Positions 21,731-34,500 are shown, numbered from the stretch's first letter. The stretch: 64,000 bases of DNA from Macrostomum hystrix (GCA_950097015.1 CATNEN010000037.1:3377501-3441500); one strand, 5' to 3'. Numbers and translations are program-made. Notes: generated by a model from the letters alone, not told the origin.

Positions 21731-24700
21731 AAGGATGAGGCAGTGTTCCTGAGGATGAGGCAGTGTTCCTGAGGATGACGCAGTGTTCCTGAGGATGACG
21801 CAGTGTTCCTGAGGATGACGCAGTGTTCCTGAGGATGACGCAGTGTTCTTGAGGATGACGCAGTGTTCCTGAGGATGAGGCAGTGTTCCTGAGGATGACG
21901 CAGTGTTCCTGAGGATGACGCAGTGTTCCTGAGGATGAGGCAGTGTTCCTGAGGATGACGCAGTGTTCCTGAGGATGACGCAGTGTTCCTGAGGATGACG
22001 CAGTGTTCCTGAGGATGACGCAGTGTTCCTGAGGATGAGGCAGTGTTCCTGAGGATGAGCAGTGTTCCTGAGCTGAGGATGACGGCCGTGTTCCTGAGGA
22101 TGAGCAGTGTTCCTGAGGATGAGACAGTGTTCCTGAGGATGACGCAGTGTTCTGAGGATGAGGCAGTGTTCCTGAGGATGAACGCAGTGTTCCTGAGGAT
22201 GACGCAGTGTTCCTGAGGATGACGCAGTGTTCCTGAGGATGACGCAGTGTTCCTGAGGATGAGGCAGTGTTCCTGAGGATGACGCAGTGTTCCTGAGGAT
22301 GACGCAGTGTTCCTGAGGATGACGCAGTGTTCCTGAGGATGAGGCAGTGTTCCTGAGGATGAGGCAGTGTTCCTGAGGATGACGGCAGTGTTCCTGAGGA
22401 TGAGGACAGTGTTCCTGAGGATGACGCAGTGTTCCTGAGGATGAGACAGTGTTCCTGAGGATGACGCAGTGTTCCTGAGGATGAGGCAGTGTTCCTGAGG
22501 ATGACGCAGTGTTCCTGAGGATGACGCAGTGTTCCTGAGGATGAGGCAGTGTTCCTGAGGATGAGGCAGTGTTCCTGAGGATGAGGCAGTGTTCCTGAGG
22601 ATGAGGCAGTGTTCCTGAGGATGAGGCAGTGTTCCTGAGGATGAGGCAGTGTTCCTGAGGATGACGCAGTGTTCCTGAGGATGAGACAGTGTTCCTGAGG
22701 ATGACGGCAGTGTTCCTGAGGATGACGCAGTGTTCCTGAGGATGAGACAGTGTTCCTGAGGATGACGCAGTGTTCCTGAGGATGAGGACAGTGTTCCTGA
22801 GGATGACGCAGTGTTCCTGAGGATGACGCAGTGTTCCTGAGGATGAGGCAGTGTTCCTGAGGATGACGCAGTGTTCCTGAGGATGAGACAGTGTTCCTGA
22901 GGATGACGCAGTGTTCCTGAGGATGAGGCAGTGTTCCTGAGGATGAGGCAGTGTTCCTGAGGATGAGGCAGTGTTCCTGAGGATGACGCAGTGTTCCTGA
23001 GGATGAGGCAGTGTTCCTGAGGATGAGACAGTGTTCCTGAGGATGACGCAGTGTTCCTGAGGATGAGACAGTGTTCCTGAGGATGACGCAGTGTTCCTGA
23101 GGATGACGCAGTGTTCCTGAGAATGACGCAGTGTTCCTGAGGATGAGGCAGTGTTCCTGAGGATGACGCAGTGTTCCTGAGGATGAGGCAGTGTTCCTGA
23201 GGATGACGCAGTGTTCCTGAGGATGAGGCAGTGTTCCTGAGGATGAGGCAGTGTTCCTGAGGATGACGCAGTGTTCCTGAGGATGACGCAGTGCTCCTGA
23301 GGATGACGCAGTGTTCCTGAGGATGACGCAGTGTTCCTGAGGATGAGACAGTGTTCCTGAGGATGACGCAGTGTTCCTGAGGATGAGACAGTGTTCCTGA
23401 GGATGACGCAGTGTTCCTGAGGATGACGCAGTGTTCCTGAGGATGAGGCAGTGTTCCTGAGGATGACGCAGTGTTCCTGAGGATGAGACAGTGTTCCTGA
23501 GGATGACGCAGTGTTCCTGAGGATGAGGCAGTGTTCCTGAGGATGAGGCAGTGTTCCTGAGGATGAGGCAGTGTTCCTGAGGATGACGCAGTGTTCCTGA
23601 GGATGAGGCAGTGTTCCTGAGGATGAGACAGTGTTCCTGAGGATGACGCAGTGTTCCTGAGGATGAGGCAGTGTTCCTGAGGATGAGGCAGTGTTCCTGA
23701 GGATGAGGCAGTGTTCCTGAGGATGAGGCAGTGTTCCTGAGGATGAGGCAGTGTTCCTGAGGATGAGGCAGTGTTCCTGAGGATGAGGCAGTGTTCCTGA
23801 GGATGACGCAGTGTTCCTGAGGATGAGACAGTGTTCCTGAGGATGGGGCAGTGTTCCTGAGGATGGGGCAGTGTTCCTGAGGATGAGACAGTGTTCCTGA
23901 GGATGGGGCAGTGTTCCTGAGGATGGGGCAGTGTTCCTGAGGATGAGACAGTGTTCCTGAGGATGAGACAGTGTTCCTGAGGATGAGACAGTGTTCCTGA
24001 GGATGACGCAGTGTTCCTGAGGATGAGACAGTGTTCCTGAGGATGAGGCAGTGTTCCTGAGGATGACGCAGTGTTCCTGAGGATGAGGCAGTGTTCCTGA
24101 GGATGAGACAGTGTTCCTGAGGATGAGGCAGTGTTCCTGAGGATGAGGCAGTGTTCCTGAGGATGAGACAGTGTTCCTGAGGATGACGCAGTGTTCCTGA
24201 GGATGAGGCAGTGTTCCTGAGGATGACGCAGTGTTCCTGAGGATGACGCAGTGTTCCTGAGGATGAGGCAGTGTTCCTGAGGATGAGACAGTGTTCCTGA
24301 GGATGACGCAGTGTTCCTGAGGATGAGGCAGTGTTCCTGAGGATGAGGCAGTGTTCCTGAGGATGAGGCAGTGTTCCTGAGGATGAGGCAGTGTTCCTGA
24401 GGATGAGGCAGTGTTCCTGAGGATGACGCAGTGTTCCTGAGGATGACGCAGTGTTCCTGAGGATGACGCAGTGTTCCTGAGGATGACGCAGTGTTCCTGA
24501 GGATGAGGCAGTGTTCCTGAGGATGAGGCAGTGTTCCTGAGGATGAGACAGTGTTCCTGAGGATGACGCAGTGTTCCTGAGGATGAGGCAGTGTTCCTGA
24601 GGATGACGCAGTGTTCCTGAGGATGAGGCAGTGTTCCTGAGGATGACGCAGTGTTCCTGAGGATGAGGCAGTGTTCCTGAGGATGACGCAGTGTTCCAGA

Positions 24701-24870
24701 GGATGAGGCAGTGTTCCTGAGGATGACGCAGTGTTCCTGAGGATGAGACAGTGTTCCTGAGGATGACGCAGTGTTCCTGAGGATGACGCAGTGTTCCTGA
24801 GGATGACGCAGTGTTCCTGAGGATGACGCAGTGTTCCTGAGGATGAGACAGTGTTCCTGAGGATGACGCA
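21731..24870. repeat. 20-bp minisatellite, about 3.1 kb
   Basis: Roughly 155 copies of GTGTTCCTGAGGATGACGCA, with ACG, AGG, AGA and GGG variants at one variable triplet. Indels cluster in the left quarter (22050-22450, 22690-22790), while 22800-24870 is almost perfectly in phase. That asymmetry suggests a younger, recently amplified right part. The absence of stops on the minus strand produces frames of about 1100 codons, which are repeat artefacts. Confidence 0.97.
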
Positions 24871-24947
24871 GGATATCGTCTTTTAGAATCTCTCTTTGGC
24901 CCGACGAGGTATATATGTGATCCCTGTTCCATTTGATGTACATGTAG

Positions 24948-25021
24948 TCTGCCATCACGCTGGCTGTGCGTGAAAACAACATCCCCTACGTGACCTTGAC
25001 CTTGAATCATTCGCTGACAGC
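24948..25021 (+). other. Possible short exon next to the 20-bp array
   Basis: A 74-nt segment is preceded by ATGTAG and followed by GTGAGT, a strong donor. Only one frame is open (SAITLAVRENNIPYVTLT and on). The layout matches the confirmed genes, in which arrays lie in introns beside exons. I cannot find partner exons, and the protein is not recognised. Confidence 0.2.
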
Positions 25022-26035
25022 GTGAGTCTAACGAGTAAAAAAACGAGATTACTGATTTGCTACAATAATAATATACGAAAAAATGTATACTCGAAATTAT
25101 TTTTCAATGGATTCCACACGTAAAATATTTACTGAAGAATAATTTTTCGCTTTTTATCGATATATTTATTGATTTTAGCACGATTTCTCGAAAAAAATAG
25201 TGTAAAAATATCAGCACTTGTTAGCTCGTAGTTTGTGCGCATAGTAACAAATATAATATTGATAAGAATAATATTCTGATCCCACACGTGACTCGAAAAC
25301 GATTCCTTAAAATAACAGACTTCCATTTTTTGCCAAATAATTTAGGCTTCTAGATGGATAATGGTAGCATGTGGGACAGAAACGGTAATTGTTGGGTCTC
25401 GAAGTCTGACGGGAAATGAATTGTTTCTTTGGGTTTCGCAATAAAGTGGATTCTGTTGATAGATCAGAAAATGAAGCGCTGAAGACACAGAGAGAATTGT
25501 GAGCTGGCCAAAACATCCTGGTAAGTGACAAAGGGAAAAAAACTTTGTGAGTCGACAACATTTGGACTTGGATGAACAAGGTTGATGAGACGTGAGGGAG
25601 GAAGGGTAGGATAAATGTAGGATAAATTTTTATGATCTCCCATTCATGCCAAGCAAAGACAAACAATATAGCAGCGGCTGTGCTCAAGTTCAAAGAGCTG
25701 ACACAACTAAACACAAGACGCTCGTTGACGATGGGCGGTGCTTTTTGTGTACACGGGTTAATTCGAGCACGAATGAAGCTCTATACAATGCGACTCTCGC
25801 GTTTGCTTTGCACGAAAATGTGCGATGCAAATTGTTCTACAGAGGCAGCTAGAAAAATCTGAGTAAGGAAGATTATGGATAACGAAGGTGGGAAGGGATA
25901 TGGGAAGAGGATCAGAAAAAGCACGCTAGGAGCAAACGATACTAACGAGAGCAGTTGAGGAGTGGGAAGAGAGGAGAAAAAACAATAGAGATGTTTTCTC
26001 TCTTACCTTTTAAGATCAGAAAAATATAAGGAAGA
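25022..26035. other. Unique AT-rich DNA
   Basis: No exon, RNA gene or repeat recognised. Frames at 25307-25714 (minus) and 25632-25862 (plus) overlap each other and have no domain. Confidence 0.3.
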
Positions 26036-26130
26036 GAAGAGGGATAGAAGAGGGAGAGAAGAGGGAGAGAAGAGGGAGAGAAGAGAGGGAGAGAGCGAGA
26101 GAGAGAGGGAGAGAGGGAGAGAGGACACTG
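26036..26130. repeat. GAGGGAGA simple repeat
   Basis: Purine-only tract of GAGGGAGAA-type units. It belongs with the longer tract at 26.3-26.8 kb; a SINE-like segment splits them. Confidence 0.9.
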
Positions 26131-26134
26131 CCCA

Positions 26135-26290
26135 TTGAATTTCAAAAATCTAATGTTGGAACCGATTCCGATATGTATCGAAAAAATTGAAATCTGGATT
26201 CGAACCAAGGCAACTCCAGACGCGTTTCGCTCTTATTGGAGCTCATAAGTAGAGTCTAGCCTAGCGCTCTAGCCATTAGGCTATAGGCGC
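26135..26290 (-). mobile_element. tRNA-derived SINE, second family (remnant)
   Basis: Read on the minus strand, it has an A-box TAGCCTAATGGCTAGAGC and a canonical B-box GGTTCGAATCC with tRNA-like spacing. The acceptor stem does not close, so it is not a working tRNA gene. It interrupts the purine tract, consistent with insertion into it. Confidence 0.65.
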
Positions 26291-26299
26291 TTGTTCAAA

Positions 26300-26805
26300 T
26301 CCAGAAGAGGGAGAGAAGAGGGAGAGAAGAGGGAGAGAGAGAGAAGAAGGGGAGAGATGAGGGAGAAAGAGAGAGAGAAGAGGGAGAGAGAGGAAGAGAG
26401 AGTGAGAGGAGAGGAAGAGAAGAAGAGGGAGAAGAGGGAGAGAAGAGAGGGAGAGAGGAGAGGTAGAAGAGGGAGAAGAGGGAGAAGAGGGAGAGGAGAG
26501 GAATAGAAGAAGAGGGAGAAGAGGGAGAGAAGAGAGGGAGAGAGAAGAGGGAGAAGAGGGAGAGGAGAGGAATAGAAGAAGAGGGAGAAGAGGGAGAGAA
26601 GAGAGGGAGAGAAGAGAGGGAGAGAGGAGAGGGAGAAGAGGGAGAGGAGAGAGGGAGAGAGAAGAGGGAGAAGAGGGAGAGGAGAGAGGGAGAGAGAAGA
26701 GGGAGAAGAGGGAGAGGAGAGGAATAGAAGAAGAGGGAGAAGAGGGAGAGAAGAGAGGGAGAGAGGAGAGGGAGAGAGGAGGGAGAGAAGAGAAGAGGGA
26801 ATAAG
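26300..26805. repeat. Polypurine GA-rich tract
   Basis: About 500 bp nearly all A and G on the plus strand (GAGGGAGAAGAGGGAGAG units). A longer block including GGAATAGAAGAAGAGGGAG recurs at about 26498, 26568 and 26723. Confidence 0.93.
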
Positions 26806-27345
26806 TAAGTTGGTGGATTTTGAATCCTGATGCTTCGTATAAGACAATACCAGTGAAAGCAAATGTGAGATATAGCAGAGGCTGAATCAGAAGTCTGAAG
26901 GCGGATGTGAAAGTCAGGACATGAGAAGGGAAATTACTTAAAATTTGTAAAAGTGGTAGGTACGAGCTACGTCACTGCGAGGCGAGTCAGTCGCCAGTTT
27001 TTAAAAGATTGTTTTTTTAATATGAATTTAATATTTCGAATTTATTTTTCAATCAAGTCAACTTGTGTCATTTGCTGCTTCACATTGGTCTAGTCAAATG
27101 TGCAAATTAAGTAACGGAGAAATGATTATTTGCCGTGCACTTTTAAGAAATTTCAGCTTGGAGTGAATTATTCGATGATTATAGAAATTTTACTTTTATG
27201 GGCTAAAATATGAAAGTTTAATTATCTCCAACAAGAAAGGAGAAAAAAAATATTTTAGTAATAAACGACTAGATAGTATAATAAAAATGACTTGCCTTGC
27301 TTCTCCGCTTCTCTCTTCCTTCCGGTTCGCTTCTTTCCTGCGTTT
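26806..27345. other. Unique AT-rich spacer
   Basis: No feature recognised between the purine tract and the next array. Confidence 0.3.
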
Positions 27346-27349
27346 TCCA

Positions 27350-28215
27350 CTTCCGTTTCCCTGGTCCGATTCCTTTTGAATATCCCTGGTCCGTTTCCTT
27401 GAACAGTTTCCCTGGTCCGATTGCTTCAACAGTTTTCCTGGTCCGATTCCTTCTTCCGATTCCTTCAAAAGTTTCCCTGGTCCGATTCCTTCTTCCGTTT
27501 TCTTGTTCCGATTCCTTGGTCCGATTCTTTCTTCCGTTTCCTTGGTCTTTTTCCTACTTATATTTCCTTGGTCTGATTCCTTCTTCCGTTTCCCCTGGTC
27601 CGATTCCTTCTTCCGTTTCCCAGGTCCGATTCCTTCTTCTGTTTCCTTGGTCTATTTCCTTCTTCTGTTTCCTTGGTCTTTTTCCTTCTTATATTTCCTT
27701 GGTACGATTCCTTCTTCCGTTTCCTTGGTCCGATTCCTTCTTCCGTTTCCCCTGGTCCGATTCCTTCTTCCGTTCCCCTGGTCCGATTCCTTCTTCCGTT
27801 CCCCTGGTCCGATTCCTTCTTCCGTTCCCCTGGTCCGATTCCTTCTTCCGTTCCCCTGGTCCGATTCCTTCTTCCGTTCCCCTGGTCCGATTCCTTCTTC
27901 CGTTCCCCTGGTCCGATTCCTTCTTCCGTTCCCCTGGTCCGATTCCTTCTTCCGTTCCCCTGGTCCGATTCCTTCTTCCGTTCCCCTGGTCCGATTCCTT
28001 CTTCCGTTCCCCTGGTCCGATTCCTTCTTCCGTTCCCCTGGTCCGATTCCTTCTTCCGTTTCCTCGGTCCGATTCCTTCTTCCGTTTCCTTGGTCCGATT
28101 CCTTCTTCCGTTTCCTTGGTCCGATTCCTTCTTCCGTTTCCTTGGTCCGATTCCTTCTTCCGTTTCCTTGGTCCGGTTCCTTCCTCTATTTCCTTGGTCC
28201 GATTCCTTTTTTTCC
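27350..28215. repeat. 26-bp pyrimidine-rich minisatellite
   Basis: About 33 copies with core GTCCGATTCCTTCTTCCGTT. Edges are degenerate and the centre (27760-28050) is almost perfect in phase, the pattern expected from unequal crossover. Frames on both strands are repeat artefacts. Confidence 0.94.
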
Positions 28216-28700
28216 TTTCCCTGGTCCGGCTTGTTTTCCGATTCCATCATTTGTGCCCGCATCTCCCAGTTGAGTCCACCAGCTCGTACTCATCTCATCC
28301 TTTGACCTGAACTCGAAGCGGCAGCAGCTAAATCACAAGTGGACAAGAGCGGCGGAACTGAAGCAGAAATTGAGAGGAGGAGAGAACGGCGGCGCGGGCC
28401 AATGGACTTGGAGGTGGGCAGATGTTCTACGAGAGGACCGCTTGTGGCACAGCCAGTAGAGAGATTAAGCAATGACGCAGAAGTGACGAATTGGGTGAAA
28501 CTCGCACGGCTGCAGGCCCGAGTAAAGAAATAAATGAGAGAGAGAGAGGAACGGAAGCCAGTAGTGATCGAGTTGGCGCCTTCGCGAGAGAAACAGCTCT
28601 AAGTTCTAAGCTGAAGATAATTTTTAACGGATTAAAGCAGAAGAGAGCAGCAAAGCATTTAGCGGTGCTTTTGTTCCACTTGTGAGAAGTACAAAAGGTA
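28216..28700. other. GC-richer patch, possible last exon
   Basis: A plus frame at about 28305-28533 reads a charged, Arg/Glu-rich segment (EIERRRERRRGP) ending TAA. It directly follows an array, as true exons do here, but the acceptor is weak and no upstream exon is seen. I do not assign a gene. Confidence 0.2.
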
Positions 28701-29340
28701 AGTTGGGATCTTGCTGAGATTGCATATCAGTTTCTTCTAGGAGATTCTCAGTGTGACAGCTGACCTCTTCTGCGCCAGAAAGCATGGGAATTTGGGAATT
28801 TGGTCAGCGAGGAACGGAGGGGGGGTGGGGCGGCTTAGCGGCCGAGGCTATTCAGCAAATCTGTGGGATTACACTGCAGCTGTAAAGCCCTATCCTGTAT
28901 ACATTGTGTAGGCAAGGGGCTTCTATAAAGCAGGCCTTTCTATGGCAGATAATTCTATGCTGAATAGTATGTTGCTATGCATAATGCGACCCATACTTAC
29001 ACAATATCTGTTTTTTTCTCAGACGCCAATAACAGAGGAGAAAGTTGAGTTAGATTTGTCCATCCCGGTTGTCGACTCAGACCTGCTCTGAAAATTCGGC
29101 TATTCTAAGCAATCTATATTTTCCCTCGTTGAGTTGGCTCACACACACACACAGCTTCAGCATCAACTGGGTGAAGCCAGCTTGTCAAGCATTTGATAAG
29201 GCCATAGGATATTTGGGGAAGTCAGACACTGGAGAAATGTCAGAAAAAAACAAGGATTTGTCTCCTAGAAACTAGGAAAGTCAAAGACGAAAACTGATAC
29301 GCTAGAATCGGGTGGGCTAGCATTCTTAGGGTATAATCAG
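28701..29340. other. Unique spacer
   Basis: Nothing recognised apart from a short CA run near 29143. Confidence 0.3.
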
Positions 29341-29344
29341 TGGT

Positions 29345-29700
29345 CAAGAGGGGAGATTTAAACGGGGGATATTTAAAAGGGGAGATTTAAACGGGGCGAC
29401 TTAAAATGGGAGACTTTAATGGAAGATTTAAAAGGGGATTTTTAAAGCGGGATATTTAAAAGGATAGATTTAAAAGGGGAGATTTTTATGCGATTTTTAA
29501 AGGGGATTTTTTAAAGGGTAGATTTAAAGGGGGGATTTAAAAGTGGAGATTTTAAAGGGGGAGATTTAAAAGGATAGATTTAAAAGGGGAGATTTTAATG
29601 CGATTTTTTAAAGGGTAGATTTAAAAGTAGAGATTTAAAAGGATAGATTTAAAAGGGGAGATTTAAAAGGGGAGATTTAAAAGGGGAGAATTAAAATGGC
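29345..29700. repeat. 14-15 bp degenerate minisatellite
   Basis: Copies of AAAAGGGGAGATTT with many indels. No coding potential. Confidence 0.88.
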
Positions 29701-31470
29701 GCATTGAAAATGAAATGTTACGCATGAAAGAATCGATTTGAAAAAGCGGTAAGGAAAAATTGGCGATAGGAGACATAGGAAACGGCGATAGGGCGTTTTA
29801 GGAATATTTAACGGTCAGAAGTTAAGTAGGAAAATAAAAGTAAAAACACAGAGTGGAAAATCTGATCGGAATGACAGATCGATTAATCGTTAGAAAGTCA
29901 AGACCGAATGCTTTGTTGACAAGAATTGAAAAAAATTTAGTGACATGTTGTTGCCATGCTGAATTCTGAATGAACAGCCGAATAATCATTAAACCCGCTG
30001 CCCTGACATCGTGCCGAGAATCGAATTGCAAACTCGCAGCCTGCTCTGGGTCGGAATTCGGAGCAATGATGTGGTGAAATATTTCTTAAATTGGGAATAA
30101 AAAATGACTGCGCGACACAGCAGAGAAGGGCAGCGTTCTGACAGCCCTCGGGGGGGGTAAATAGGAATTCATAGGACTGTACGAGCCACTGGTGGTATTT
30201 TGGAGTCAAGAGTCATTAGAACGACACGGAACCTGCATTAATATATGTAAGATCGAAGCCAGTTGGAAATGCAAATTTCTCCTTTGCTCCTGCGCCCTCT
30301 CCACAATGTCCATTGAGGTCAGGAATTGCTGTTTCTGGTGTCGTTCTAAAGAAATTCTCTTCTATTTAATTTTATTTTATCCTTACGCACTACTGTACGA
30401 CTTGCAGTAGTAAGCTGCGCAAGTAGCAAGGTACGATTTTACTTCAACTATGCGCTAATTTATATACGTTAATAGCTAAAATAGCCCAAGGTAAACAATG
30501 CATGATAGATCGGAAAATTGCTTGCAATAAAACTAATTTCTATGCTCTATAGGGAGCAAGAAGCAAATGGAATGCGAATCGAATAAAATGATAAGTTTGT
30601 TGAGCAGTGGGGAAACGATATTAAACGGCTGACTGGTTTGAGTTCGACCTTGTCACTTCGAAGCATTGTCAGGCAGACTCAGCCAGTCGTGAATCAATTG
30701 CCGTGATTGGAATAATAATAAGAATTGCGCCAGGATCAGAGGATCAGAGGGGATTTGAAAATCTCTACCCCCCTCTCTATTTGAGGCTCTGTTCCTTACA
30801 CGATCCATTGCGCCCATCTTAGGATGGGTCTCTGAGCTGCCAGGGCAGTGACGGAAGAGGTATCGACGCCTGAATTAGCCCCCCCGCCCAATTGAATAAT
30901 GCATGCTGATGGGGAGGGCCAAACCCCCTGGCGCTTAGCAAACAGCTCAACCGCACAAAACAAGCTGCCAGCGGCGCCAGCCTTGGCGGAGTGGGGTGGG
31001 TTGGCAGCCACAGGACTGCAATCCTGGCTGCTGCTGGGGGGAGGTGATTGCGAGTTGGGAAAAAGTTGCGCTACGTTTGGGCGGGGGGGGGACACGCGGT
31101 GTTGGCAGAATTGGGAATCGCGCTCAGCAACCAGGCAACAACGATCATTTCTTTTTTCCTTGTCTTCCGGAGCACTTCCGGCAACGTTGAAGTTGAAGAG
31201 ACGGTGGACTGAGAATAATAGAACTGCATGAGACCGATCGACTCCTGACTGATTTAACGCCGTTTCCTCAGCCTCATAGAGGCTGGGAGGTCGAGAGAGA
31301 GAATTGATTTATCCCCTCTGCTCTGTGAGCAGCAACCACACACTCCCCCTCCGCCTGATCCGCCTCGCCGCGTCATTATTCGACATTCGCGCGCAGACGG
31401 CAGCGGATAAGAAGTGACCAAAGAGGAGAAGCCGAAAATATATCCCCTCTGTCGACAATCCCATTTATCC
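29701..31470. other. Intergenic DNA and likely promoter region of the synaptotagmin-like gene
   Basis: Mostly AT-rich to 30720, then GC-richer (30780-31500) leading into the first coding exon at 31545. The GC-rich part probably contains the promoter and 5' UTR. No TATA box is clear. A weak B-box-like stretch near 30010-30050 was not enough to call a SINE. Confidence 0.4.
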
Positions 31471-31473
31471 CCA

Positions 31474-31548
31474 ATGAGTCCGGGGAGCGACATTCACCTG
31501 AGCAAAGCCAGTTTCCGAGCAGGCACCGGGTCAGGCAGACAGGCATGA
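31474..31548 (+). promoter_or_regulatory. Upstream ORF overlapping the start codon
   Basis: An ATG at 31474 opens a 24-codon frame whose TGA (31546-31548) overlaps the main ATG at 31545 as ATGA. If it is in the mRNA, ribosomes would terminate on the start codon, a layout known from termination-reinitiation control. Whether the transcript includes it is unknown. Confidence 0.35.
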
Positions 31549-34500
31549 TCCGATCAGTGCTCGAGTCGGTGTCGAGTTCCATAGAGGACTCGGCGGACTC
31601 GGAGGCGGCAGGCGAGGATGACGAAGAGCGCGACAGTTTCCTAGCTAGAATCGGACGCTCAATCAGTTTATATATGTCGCCGACGTCCTCGACCGTGAGC
31701 GGCAGTAGTGGCGCTCAGGCCAACGATTGCGAATGCGAGGACGGGGGTAAGTTTTGTCAGTGGACGGAGGCGACGAAAAATTTCCTAGTAAAAGGGGATT
31801 TCTTCAATTAGCCAGCAGCCGGAAGGCCATTTGATATTGTTGTAACACAATGTGCTATTTTGTCAAGTCTAACTTTGGATTTCTAAAAATAAGCCTAGTC
31901 GAATTGTTAATATGAGCCGTTTTATACACTTTTTTTGCATCCGCCTGTCTTAATCAGGTAATATGTATGCTTATACTATTTAATAGTACTGTATAAGAAT
32001 TAGCATTACAGCCTTTATCGCATAATATTAAGTTCTGAAGAAAATACTGCAGCTTAGTAGGTAACATGAAAGTCTAAATTTAAAACTTATAGTGTATTGC
32101 TGATAATTCCACAAAATATTTGCAGGTAATATTACAGAATCTGACAGGTAATATTACGTAATTTAGGGTAGATGGCTTAATGGGTAGAAGGCTTAATGGC
32201 AACATTATATTATTTTACAGTTTATATTACACTCTAACAAGTAATATCACACTCAAACTGGGTAATGTTAAACTCAAACCGGGTAATTTTACACTAAAAC
32301 TGAGTAATATTACACTCAAACTAGGTAATGTTGCACTCAAACTGGGTAATATTACACTCAAACTAGGTAATGTTGCACTCAAACAGGATATTATTACACT
32401 CAAACAGGATATTATTACACTCAAACTGGGTAATATTACACTCAAACTGGGTAATACTACACTCAAACTGGGTAATATTACACTCAAACTAGGTAATGTT
32501 GCACTCAAACAGGATATTATTACACTCAAACAGGATATTATTACACTCAAACTGGGTAATACTACACTCAAACTGGGTAATATTACACTCAAACTGGGTA
32601 ATACTACACTCAAACTGGGTAATACCACAATCAAACCGAGAAATATTACACTTTAGCAGGTAATACTACCGTCTCAAAGTACATGCACCTGTCATTTTCA
32701 CCGCAGATTCGCTAAGTGGTCTGCACGGCTGGCAGAAGTTGGCAAAATCGGCCACAATGTCCGGCTTCCGCGCTCTGTCCGCCAGCCTCGGCTCCGGGGT
32801 TTTCCAGCTGCCCGGCGCCCGACTGGACGAGCAAGACGAAGATGGCGACGACAGTGCTGCGGGCTGCGCCGGAGCGTCCGGGCCGACTGGCGGGCCGTCA
32901 ATTGGAGGAGCTGCCAGCTCAGTTTGGATCACACCGAAAAAGTACTCGCCGACTCACCAGAGTAAGCGATCATGGGACTCAAGTAGAATCAAGTAGACTC
33001 AAGTAGACTCATGTAGACTTGAGTCAACTGAATTAGACCCGAGTAGACTCATGTAGACTTGAGTAAACTCAATTTGACTCGATTATACTCAAGTAGACTT
33101 GAGTAGAGCCAATTGACTCGAGTAAACTCAATAGACTCGAGTAGACTCAATAGACTCGAGTAGACTCAATAGACTCGAGTAGACTCAATTGACTCGAGTA
33201 AACTCAATAGATTCGAGTAGACTCAATTGACTCGAGTAGACTCAATTGACTCGAGTAAACTCAATAGACTCGAGTAGACTCAATAGACTCGAGTAGACTC
33301 AATAGATTCGAGTAGACTCAATAGACTCGAGTAGACTCAATTGACTCGAGTAGACTCAATAGACTCGAGTAGACTCAATAGACTCGAGTAGACTCAATAG
33401 ATTCGAGTAGACTCAATAGACTCGAGTAGACTCAATAGACTGGAGTAGACTCAATAGACTGGAGTAGACTCAATAGACTCGAGTAGACTCAATAGACTTG
33501 AGTAGACTCAATAGACTGGAGTAGACTCAATAGACTCGAGTAGACTCAATAGACTCTAGTAAACTCAATAGACTCGAGTAGACTCAATAGACTCGAGTAG
33601 ACTCAATAGATTCGAGTAGACTCAATAGACTCGAGTAGACTCAATAGACTCGAGTAGACTCAATAGACTGGAGTAGACTCAATAGACTTGAGTAGACTCA
33701 ATAGACTGGAGTAGACTCAATAGACTCGAGTAGACTCAATAGACTCGAGTAGACTCAATAGACTTGAGTAGACTCAATTGACTCGAGTAAACTCAATTGA
33801 CTCGAGTAGACTCAATAGACTCGAGTAGACTCAATAGACTCGAGTAGACTCAATTGACTCGAGTAGACTCAAGTAGACTTGAGTAGAGCCAATTAGACTG
33901 AAGTAGACTCAAATTAAGTAGACTCAAATAAACTCAAGTAGAGTCTCACAGGGCCAAATCCAAGTTGTCCCACCAAAACTGCTCAGTGAAATCCCGAGCC
34001 CTCGGCCAGCTGGACCCTTCGCTCTATCTCAATGAGGACGCCGAGGAAATGTATGAGCACGCTCCGGGTCACGTCGGCCGGCTCTGGTTTGTACTCAACT
34101 ACACACCCGAGATTGAGCAGTTAGCTGTGACGGTCAGGAAAGCCAGAAATTTGCGAGTTCGCAAAGAGGCCAACAGCGGACAGCCGGGCGACTGCTATGT
34201 CAGGTCAGTTTCCATGGCGACGCATTAGCTTAGCAACGGAGCAGTTTCGCAGGAAAAAAATAAACAATGTCTCTGAAAAAATGCGAATGAAACTAGTGAC
34301 TAAAACTGACTTGCAATTAATCAACAGACTGGCCCTTGAGAATGACGAGAGGCGAGTGCACACGACTTCGGTGAAAAAGAAGACAAACAATCCTAACTTT
34401 GACGAGAAATTCTGTTTTCAGGTAAGTAGCACTTAGCTCAACATAATTAGCAGAATCTGAATCAGAATAGTAAATTTAGAATCTGACTTTTAAATCAATT

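Noticed and set aside
21687-25010. Minus-strand open frames of about 1100 codons
   Set aside because: They lie on a 20-bp tandem array without stops; all three minus registers give the same peptide cycle. No start context, domain or codon bias.
26160-26290. Functional tRNA gene on the minus strand
   Set aside because: A- and B-boxes are good but the acceptor stem has no 3' partner and the anticodon arm does not fold. Called a SINE remnant.
27297-28310. 337-codon plus frame, Ser/Phe/Pro-rich
   Set aside because: Coincides with the 26-bp minisatellite and is open on the opposite strand as well.
29937-30080. Further tRNA-derived SINE on the minus strand
   Set aside because: Only a B-box-like stretch (AATTCGATTCTC) is visible, without a convincing A-box or shared body.
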